Source of the DNA: Lysinibacillus sp. FJAT-14745
Lineage (GTDB): Bacteria; Bacillota; Bacilli; Bacillales_A; Planococcaceae
DNA: 64,000 bases
NCBI RefSeq assembly: GCF_001275675.1
Contig: NZ_LITM01000006.1
Coordinates: 432,697 to 496,696, forward strand
Direction of reading: 5' to 3'
In this document: piece after piece, positions 59,279-64,000 of the stretch
Layout of the letters: each line of letters begins with the position of its first letter
Position numbering within the stretch: the stretch's first letter is position 1
Notes under the pieces: generated by a model
Databases searched by the model: none
Told to the model about the DNA's origin: nothing
Seen by the model: the letters and a program-made list of their open reading frames with translations, nothing else
Made by a program: the position numbers and the translations under genes

Positions 59279-59971
59279 ATGCTACATCTACTAAAGCTGG
59301 AATTGAAGAAATGTAACTTAGGTTGGTATGTAAAAGGAGCGATGATTGCAAACGTTATTATAACTGCAGTAGTGTGCTCTGTAATTTATATAGCACAGAG
59401 AGAGGGAGATATACCCATTTCAACGTATCAAGATGTTTATGTACTGATTGGTGCAAGCGTGAGGGCAACGTTTATTGTGTTTGCCTCTGTATTAATTGCA
59501 AAATTAGTTATTGAAGAATATAAAAACAGAACAATTTTGATTATGTTCTCTTATCCTGTTAGTCGAAAGAAACTGATTGCTAGTAAATTGACCTTGATCG
59601 CTTTTTTAACATTCACGACTACGATGCTGTCGAATATCGTTGTCGCTGTTCTATTTTCGATCATTAATAATTATTTTCATATCGTTCCATTTACAATAAC
59701 TGCAAACCAGTTTATAGGTGAAGTCATAAACATAGTCCCTTTTGCTATTGCCGCAACAGGAACAAGCTTAATTCCATTGTATTTTGGGATGCGTAATCAT
59801 TCTGTTCCTGCTACTATTGGTTCATCTCTACTCGTGGTGGCAATTGCTTGTTCTTATAACCCAGAAATTTCATTCGTGACCTTCATTCCACTGCAATTAG
59901 GGCTTGCTGCAGTTGGAGTAATAATTGCGTATCTAGGAATTCGTAATATTGAAAACGTGGATGCGATGTAA
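59279..59971 (+). CDS. ABC-2-type transporter permease without ATPase
   Basis: 230 residues starting at ATG 59279 after GAGGAGAG. Six membrane helices (about 17-37, 50-75, 100-125, 145-165, 170-190, 205-222) with the conserved EYKNRTILIMFSYPVSRKKL region after the second. It belongs to the pair-permease type that normally sits behind an ATPase gene; none is present, and the first permease is truncated. The system is therefore probably broken or depends on an ATPase elsewhere. Confidence 0.82.
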   Translation: MLHLLKLELKKCNLGWYVKGAMIANVIITAVVCSVIYIAQREGDIPISTYQDVYVLIGASVRATFIVFASVLIAKLVIEEYKNRTILIMFSYPVSRKKLIASKLTLIAFLTFTTTMLSNIVVAVLFSIINNYFHIVPFTITANQFIGEVINIVPFAIAATGTSLIPLYFGMRNHSVPATIGSSLLVVAIACSYNPEISFVTFIPLQLGLAAVGVIIAYLGIRNIENVDAM

Positions 59972-60077
59972 CTTGGAGTACGGTAAAACTGAATCGAAAG
60001 ACTAAGTGAAACGGAAGAGTTTTAGTAATAGATATTGGCGTTTACAATAGAAAATGTAAAGAGAGAACGAACAAGTA

Positions 60078-60200
60078 ATGGGAATGATAATAGGGATTAT
60101 TACAGGTGCGGTTTTGGGTATCATTTTATTATTAATCAGCATGATATTAATTTGGATAATCAAGGGGTACCGTCAGGAAAATGCGGATTTACAACGTTAA
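60078..60200 (+). pseudogene. small membrane gene cut by the Tn3 relic (5' part)
   Basis: ATG 60078 begins MGMIIGIITGAVLGIILL and continues through a membrane helix to IWIIK at 60163. The next 12 codons are read from the transposon's left inverted repeat. Joining 60163 to 63107 (removing element and duplication) gives KRKQQENRYAIWIMVAGLLA and a stop at 63167, a 48-residue protein with two hydrophobic segments. The gene was thus functional before insertion. It follows the ABC permease by about 105 bases. Confidence 0.72.
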
Positions 60201-60201
60201 G
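60164..60201 (+). repeat. left 38-bp Tn3 inverted repeat
   Basis: Begins GGGGTACCGTCAGGAAAATG and ends TTTACAACGTTAAG. It forms the end of the interrupted membrane gene frame. Its partner lies at 63064-63101. Confidence 0.93.
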
Positions 60202-60212
60202 GAAATTTAATG

Positions 60213-60254
60213 TGAAAAAGCCGGATTCCAATAGCTATGGAATCCGGCTTTCAT
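60213..60254 (-). terminator. perfect terminator inside the transposon's left end
   Basis: AAAGCCGGATTCCA and TGGAATCCGGCTTT form a 14-bp stem with a T-run on the minus strand. It closes the DUF4179 gene. Confidence 0.85.
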
Positions 60255-60346
60255 GACGTTTTTTAATAAAACCCGTTATTCAACTATCGCGTGTTCGTTA
60301 GCTTAAGGTACTTCCGCGATATGAGTAAACAAAGCAAACGAGGTCA

Positions 60347-61375
60347 TTATTTACTTTTATTTAAAGGAACGACTAATTCTAATTCCTTTATTTCTTCACT
60401 AAATCCTTCACTATTTGTTCGACTTGGCTTGAGTGTAAATGATTTTGGTATGGTATCCATTGGAGGCAAAGTCAGTACCATATGATGACCATAGTTCCCA
60501 ATAGCCATGCCTTCCTGTAGTTTTAGTTTATCATATACATGACCATTATCATCGACTACAGAGAAATTAAACCATGGCCAACTATCGTTTTTATCCATTT
60601 CGGCAGGGTAATCAATCGTTAGGTCTATTCTTGTTGATAAAGGTGAGAATGTTACTTTGTCGGCTGTTAGTGTATACACTTCATCAACAGTTTGAGTTGT
60701 AACTTCTGGATAAAACTCAAATACATCACCTTTTATTTTTTCAAGTGGGAAAGCCACCTTCAACTTGCCTTCATAGCCAAATAAATCTTCTCCATGGACC
60801 TCAATCTCAATGTTATCGCCATATTCATTATACTTAGAAAAGGTAAATTGATGATGTTCAATTATTGTTTTCGAGTTTACGTCATCTTGCCCTGTTGAAC
60901 CCATCGCTGGTTTAACTTCTTGTTGTCCATTAACTGTTATATAGCTAAAGCCGGCCTTTTCTTCTTTCATCGAAAGTTCTTTTTGACCTGTGTAAACAAC
61001 TGTTACGATTAACCGGTTTCCATCATAAGCTGCTTCTTTTACAGTCATTGTTAAGCCGTTTTTACTATCTTGTTTATCAATTACTGTCGTAAGTTGATCG
61101 TGTTCAATTTTATCTGAGGCAATGTCTCTAAAATCTTTATAAATTGGACCAATTAGGGGAACATTTGATAAGGCTTCCGCCATGCCTGTTGAAACAAATC
61201 CAGAACCAAGCAAAGATAGACATAACCCACATGCAACCAAGATCGACCGTTTTGTGGTTCTTCCGGATTTTCTTTTTTTCTTGGCTTGAAAGATAGCCGC
61301 CTTCTCCCTAGCCATTAGCTTTTCAACAGGTACATTTATGTTGTCGATGGATCGATTGAATTTGTCTTTATTCAT
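60347..61375 (-). CDS. DUF4179 anti-sigma factor, transposon cargo
   Basis: 342 residues. The N-terminal part (about 1-45, KLMAREKAAIFQAKKKRKSG) lies in the cytoplasm, one membrane helix follows (about 46-66, ILVACGLCLSLLGSGFV), then a large outside domain with the DUF4179 pattern NVPLIGPIYKDFRDIASDKI and the C-terminal GMAIGNYGHHMVLTLPPMDTIP. Such proteins restrain an ECF sigma factor. It starts 8 bases inside the sigma gene's end, so both are made together, and it lies inside the Tn3 relic. Confidence 0.88.
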   Translation of the reverse strand: MNKDKFNRSIDNINVPVEKLMAREKAAIFQAKKKRKSGRTTKRSILVACGLCLSLLGSGFVSTGMAEALSNVPLIGPIYKDFRDIASDKIEHDQLTTVIDKQDSKNGLTMTVKEAAYDGNRLIVTVVYTGQKELSMKEEKAGFSYITVNGQQEVKPAMGSTGQDDVNSKTIIEHHQFTFSKYNEYGDNIEIEVHGEDLFGYEGKLKVAFPLEKIKGDVFEFYPEVTTQTVDEVYTLTADKVTFSPLSTRIDLTIDYPAEMDKNDSWPWFNFSVVDDNGHVYDKLKLQEGMAIGNYGHHMVLTLPPMDTIPKSFTLKPSRTNSEGFSEEIKELELVVPLNKSK

Positions 61376-61901
61376 AAAGATAGCCCTCCTTTAAAATGGG
61401 TCTTAACTCTTTTTTCGCCCTATTTAAGTGTGATTTCACGGTTCCTTCCGGGTAATTCATAATGGTGGCAATTTCCTTAATGGACAAATCGTGATAATAC
61501 CTCAACAAAATAATGGTCTTAACAGTAGGATTTAAGAATTTAAATGCTTCTGATAAATCCATCGAATGCATGATAAAATCAACATTTTCAGAAGCGATTA
61601 ATTCAGTAAAGATTTCCTCATTATCTGTAGTAAAATGGCGAGACTCTTTCCGAATAAAATCAATCGATTTAAAAACTAGAATTTTTGTAATCCAACTCGA
61701 AAAATGTTCAGGCTTTTTTAATGTCTTTATTGAAATATAGGCTGTATAAATTGTTTCTTGATAGACATCAAGAGTATCTTGTTCATTTCTAACATATGCA
61801 TAGGCTGTTCGATACAGCTTTTGTCGAACAGAATCAATCAGTTGTTCAAATGCTTCATCATCACCCTTTTTTGCTTTTTTCACTAATTTTGCTATATCCA
61901 T
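61368..61901 (-). CDS. ECF sigma factor, transposon cargo
   Basis: 177 residues starting at ATG 61901 after GGAGAGGAGA. Region 2 covers about residues 10-80 (EAFEQLIDSVRQKLYRTAYAYVRNEQDTLDVYQETIYTAY), and region 4 is LLRYYHDLSIKEIATIMNYPEGTVKSHLNRAKKEL. It pairs with the DUF4179 gene downstream, a set usual in bacilli (SigV/SigM-like). Placement inside a Tn3-family element is unusual; no dedicated target gene is visible near it. Confidence 0.92.
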   Translation of the reverse strand: MDIAKLVKKAKKGDDEAFEQLIDSVRQKLYRTAYAYVRNEQDTLDVYQETIYTAYISIKTLKKPEHFSSWITKILVFKSIDFIRKESRHFTTDNEEIFTELIASENVDFIMHSMDLSEAFKFLNPTVKTIILLRYYHDLSIKEIATIMNYPEGTVKSHLNRAKKELRPILKEGYLYE

Positions 61902-61981
61902 TTTGGTTCTCCTCTCCGTTACACAATAAAGTCGAATGAGGAAGTAAATTGGTTGCAAAATAATTAAATATATTAAAATTG

Positions 61982-62554
61982 TTATCCATTATCTTTTTCC
62001 ATTTCCTTTAGCCTACGATAAAATGCCGCCTGACTGATTCCTGTAATTGCACATATCTCCTTTACAGTTTTATTGGTAGTTTTACGTAATTCAATGGCAT
62101 GATTCATACCTTGATGCTTATCTGTATATTTTTTAACTCTTCCTCGATATTTCCCCTTTTGCTTGGCCAATTTAATTCCTGAACGTTACTTCTCTTTAAT
62201 CATTTCTCGATCTAGTTCACTAAAGGCTGCCATTACCGTTAAAAAGAATTTACCAGTTGGTGTTCTGGTATCTATTCCTAAGTTAAAAATAACAAAGTGT
62301 ATATCTCTTTCTCTAAGTTGTTCAACTAACTGCAGTAACTGAATAGTGTTTCGACCAAGACGATCCATTCGTGTCACAACTAATGTATCATTAGGAGCTA
62401 CCTTGGAAAGAAGTTCATCTAAAAGTGGCTTTTGTTTAGAAACGCCACTTATTTTCTCCTCCACAAGTTCATCTACTCCGTATTTTGTAAGTTGATCAAT
62501 CTGGCTATCTAGATTTTGATCTTGTGTACTTACTTGAGCATATCCATAAATCAT
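61982..62554 (-). pseudogene. Tn3-type resolvase with in-frame nonsense codon
   Basis: The frame from 62554 reads MIYGYAQVSTQDQNLDSQIDQ to DREMIKEK, then a TAA at 62186, then in the same frame RSGIKLAKQKGKYRGR and a C-terminal helix-turn-helix (VKEICAITGISQAAFYRRLKE) to 61982. A one-base C-to-T change (Gln codon to TAA) would explain the break. Catalytic Ser9 is intact, but the usual Arg at position 7 of YARVS is Gln here. The serine recombinase is broken in two. Confidence 0.88.
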
Positions 62555-62659
62555 TTTTATCCCTCTTTTAATCTATAATTTTGATAAGTGTTATTGAGAG
62601 TCTATTAAGCTAATAATATCAAGGAGCCAATGTCTTCATACATGCGCCATTGAGACACA

Positions 62660-62989
62660 TTGGCTAGTTGCTTATATGAATCTCTAAGAAGAAAAATACA
62701 AAGAGGATTGAATAAAGGAGAAGCCATGAATGGACTGGCAAGAGATATTTTCTTTGGAAAACAAGGAGAGCTTAGGGAGCGAACCATACAGCATCAGCTT
62801 CAAAGAGCCAGTGCATTAAATATAATTATCAATGCCATCAGTATCTGGAATACTCTACATCTAACAAAAGCAGTTGAATATCAAAAACAAACAGGTAGTT
62901 TTAATGAAGATTTATTGCACCATATGTCACCTTTAGGCTGGGAACATATTAATTTATTAGGAAATACCATTTTAATTCGGAGAAAATAG
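62660..62989 (+). pseudogene. Tn3 transposase C-terminal fragment
   Basis: The frame encodes LRRKIQRGLNKGEAMNGLARDIFFGKQGELRERTIQHQLQRASALNIIINAISIWNT and, near the end, HHMSPLGWEHINLLGNTILIRRK, the classic C-terminus of Tn3 TnpA. The remaining 850 or so codons are gone. It ends 74 bases before the right inverted repeat, the normal position. Nothing in it could work as a transposase. Confidence 0.92.
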
Positions 62990-63063
62990 TCTCGTTAGAT
63001 TCTTTAAGACCACTGAAACTTTCTTAACGTTGTTAAAAACAGAGGAATCGTCAGGGAAATGGC

Positions 63064-63101
63064 CTTAGCGTTGTAAATCCTCATTTTCCTGACGGTACCC
63101 T
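63064..63101 (-). repeat. right 38-bp Tn3 inverted repeat
   Basis: Reverse-complement of the left end except for three positions: the outer base (A for G), one base in the middle (A for C) and one near the inner end (C for T). The 5 bases outside are AGCAA. Confidence 0.92.
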
Positions 63102-63106
63102 AGCAA

Positions 63107-63167
63107 GAGAAAACAACAAGAGAATCGCTATGCAATATGGATCATGGTTGCAGGTCTTTTGGCGTAA
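63107..63167 (+). pseudogene. small membrane gene cut by the Tn3 relic (3' part)
   Basis: Read in frame from the 5' part (60078-60163), the bases after the right duplication give GAGAAAACAACAAGAG and on to CATGGTTGCAGGTC, encoding RKQQENRYAIWIMVAGLLA and a TAA at 63165-63167. This supports the reconstruction of the interrupted gene. Confidence 0.7.
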
Positions 63168-63298
63168 GACCTTTGTTGGGGGGTTCGAAAGATTTTAATG
63201 GTTCCATATAAAAAGAAAAAATTATGGGTATATATGCGAAATCATAAATTTCCCTTTATGTTCTTTGTTTGATAACGTATAAGAAAGGAGGCGGTAAG

Positions 63299-64000
63299 AT
63301 GAAAATTTTTGATGCACACTTTCACATTATTGATTTTGATTACCCTATTACTGAAAATCAAGGATATGTACCACCTAGCTTTGTTGTAGAGGATTATCAA
63401 AAAGAAACAGCGACTTATCATATTGTCGGTGGTGCAATTGTATCAGGTTCTTTTCAAGGTTTTGACCAAGATTATTTAGTGAATGCTTTAGAGAAAATGG
63501 GTTCTGCATTTTGTGGTGTTACGCAGCTACCATTTTCAGTGACGGATGATAAGATTATGGATTTACATAAAAAAGGTGTAAGGGCACTACGATTCAATGT
63601 GAAGCGTGGCGGCTCTGAAGATTTAACGAAGCTCGATTATTTTGCGAGACGTGTGTATGATTTAGTTGGCTGGCATAGTGAATTATATATCGACGCAAAA
63701 GATTTGCCTGAAATTGCACCAACGATTGAAAAATTACCGGCGATTTCAATTGATCATTTAGGGTTATCCGAAGAAGGCTTACCTCATTTGATGCGACTCT
63801 TAGAAAAAGGTGTACGAGTAAAGGCGACTGGTTTTGGTCGTGTAGAGCTCGATGTAGAACAAGCTTTGAAATCAATTCATGCTGTCAATCCAGAGGCGTT
63901 AATGTTCGGCACAGACTTACCTTCCACACGAGCAAAAAGACCTTTTGCTTATGCAGATATCGAACTAATTCAAGAATTGTTTGATACAAAGTCAGCTGAG
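63299..64000 (+). CDS. amidohydrolase (cut by window end)
   Basis: The gene starts at ATG 63299 behind AAAGGAGGCGG and runs off the window after 234 codons. The beginning MKIFDAHFHIIDFDYP carries the HxH metal-binding pair of the amidohydrolase TIM barrel, followed by AISIDHLGLSEEG and FGTDLPSTRAKRPF, where a His and Asp of the metal/catalytic set sit. This branch includes 2-pyrone-4,6-dicarboxylate-lactonase-like hydrolases. The C-terminus, with the final catalytic residues, is not in view. Confidence 0.85.
   Translation, partial: MKIFDAHFHIIDFDYPITENQGYVPPSFVVEDYQKETATYHIVGGAIVSGSFQGFDQDYLVNALEKMGSAFCGVTQLPFSVTDDKIMDLHKKGVRALRFNVKRGGSEDLTKLDYFARRVYDLVGWHSELYIDAKDLPEIAPTIEKLPAISIDHLGLSEEGLPHLMRLLEKGVRVKATGFGRVELDVEQALKSIHAVNPEALMFGTDLPSTRAKRPFAYADIELIQELFDTKSAE

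Larger units (their letters stand above)
60164..63101. mobile_element. Tn3-family transposon relic (2.9 kb)
   Basis: It is bounded by 38-bp inverted repeats (60164-60201 and 63064-63101) that agree at 35 positions and have the GGGGTACCGTCAGGAAAATG start of Tn3 elements such as Tn1546/Tn4430. The 5 bases outside are ATCAA (left) and AGCAA (right), a decayed duplication. Inside: a sigma/anti-sigma pair, a resolvase with one nonsense codon, and the last 110 codons of TnpA next to the right end. Most of tnpA is deleted, so the element cannot move unaided. Confidence 0.92.

Noticed and set aside
63022..63060. A further Tn3-like end beside the right inverted repeat
   Set aside because: CTTAACGTTGT and CGTCAGGGAAATGG echo parts of the repeat, but the match is partial and no duplication borders it; it may be chance or an old end.
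1..64000. CRISPR arrays, tRNA or rRNA genes
   Set aside because: I looked for regular spaced repeats and tRNA-like clover-leaf ends and saw none; the repeats present are scattered and of the palindromic type.

Overview
The window looks like chromosome from a low-GC Gram-positive rod of the Bacillaceae/Caryophanaceae, most like Lysinibacillus. The grounds are AT-rich DNA, strong AGGAGG-type ribosome sites, frequent GTG/TTG starts, many intrinsic terminators, and families such as GltS, HutG, AdaA/AdaB, DUF2975/DUF3955, DUF4259 and DUF421. The genus is an inference from sequence style. I see no rRNA, tRNA or CRISPR array.

Layout. 0-13 kb: decayed VOC and BceS-type kinase fragments, a first MITE copy, an ECF sigma/anti-sigma pair, two GNATs, an ankyrin protein, a DinB protein, then a SUFU / SUKH-like / metallophosphoesterase group and a DUF4259 gene broken by the second MITE copy. 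13-25 kb: small enzymes (GNAT, deoxyribosyltransferase, YbjQ), a WYL regulator, a MORN-AAA+ fusion ATPase, an SRPBCC-MarR-EVE operon, a TetR/DUF3995 pair sharing an operator, and two envelope enzymes (D,D-carboxypeptidase, SH3-polysaccharide deacetylase). 25-33 kb: gltS-hutG opposite a LysR regulator, then an acyl-CoA dehydrogenase / SDR / APH-kinase operon behind a FadR-like site. 33-48 kb: mostly small accessory genes, including a DUF2975-Xre-DUF3955 operon, a PadR-controlled ABC exporter with two identical operator cores, and a cupin-methyltransferase operon whose leader carries an intrinsic terminator. 49-53.4 kb: an alkylation-damage island (alkA opposite a 2OG oxygenase, then adaA, a methyl-DNA methyltransferase and an SPL-like radical SAM gene). 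53-60 kb: resistance-type and hydrolase genes, a GbsR-type operon and a stretch of dead genes. 60-64 kb: a decayed Tn3-family transposon and the start of an amidohydrolase.

The strongest structural results are two mobile elements delimited at base level. One is a MITE with 15-bp terminal inverted repeats and perfect 9-bp target duplications in both copies (967-1157 and 11947-12230); removing the second copy restores a DUF4259 reading frame. The other is a Tn3-family relic, 60164-63101, bounded by 38-bp inverted repeats that match at 35 positions. It holds a tnpA tail, a nonsense-mutated resolvase and an intact ECF sigma / DUF4179 pair, and it splits a small membrane-protein gene that is restored when the element is removed.

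Regulation is readable in several places: matching palindromes for TetR (21.1 and 21.9 kb) and PadR (43.95 and 44.55 kb), a MarR site over its own -10, a GbsR dyad, a FadR-like site, and an attenuator-like leader. Four extragenic repeat families also recur, one of which always begins at the stop codon of an intact gene.
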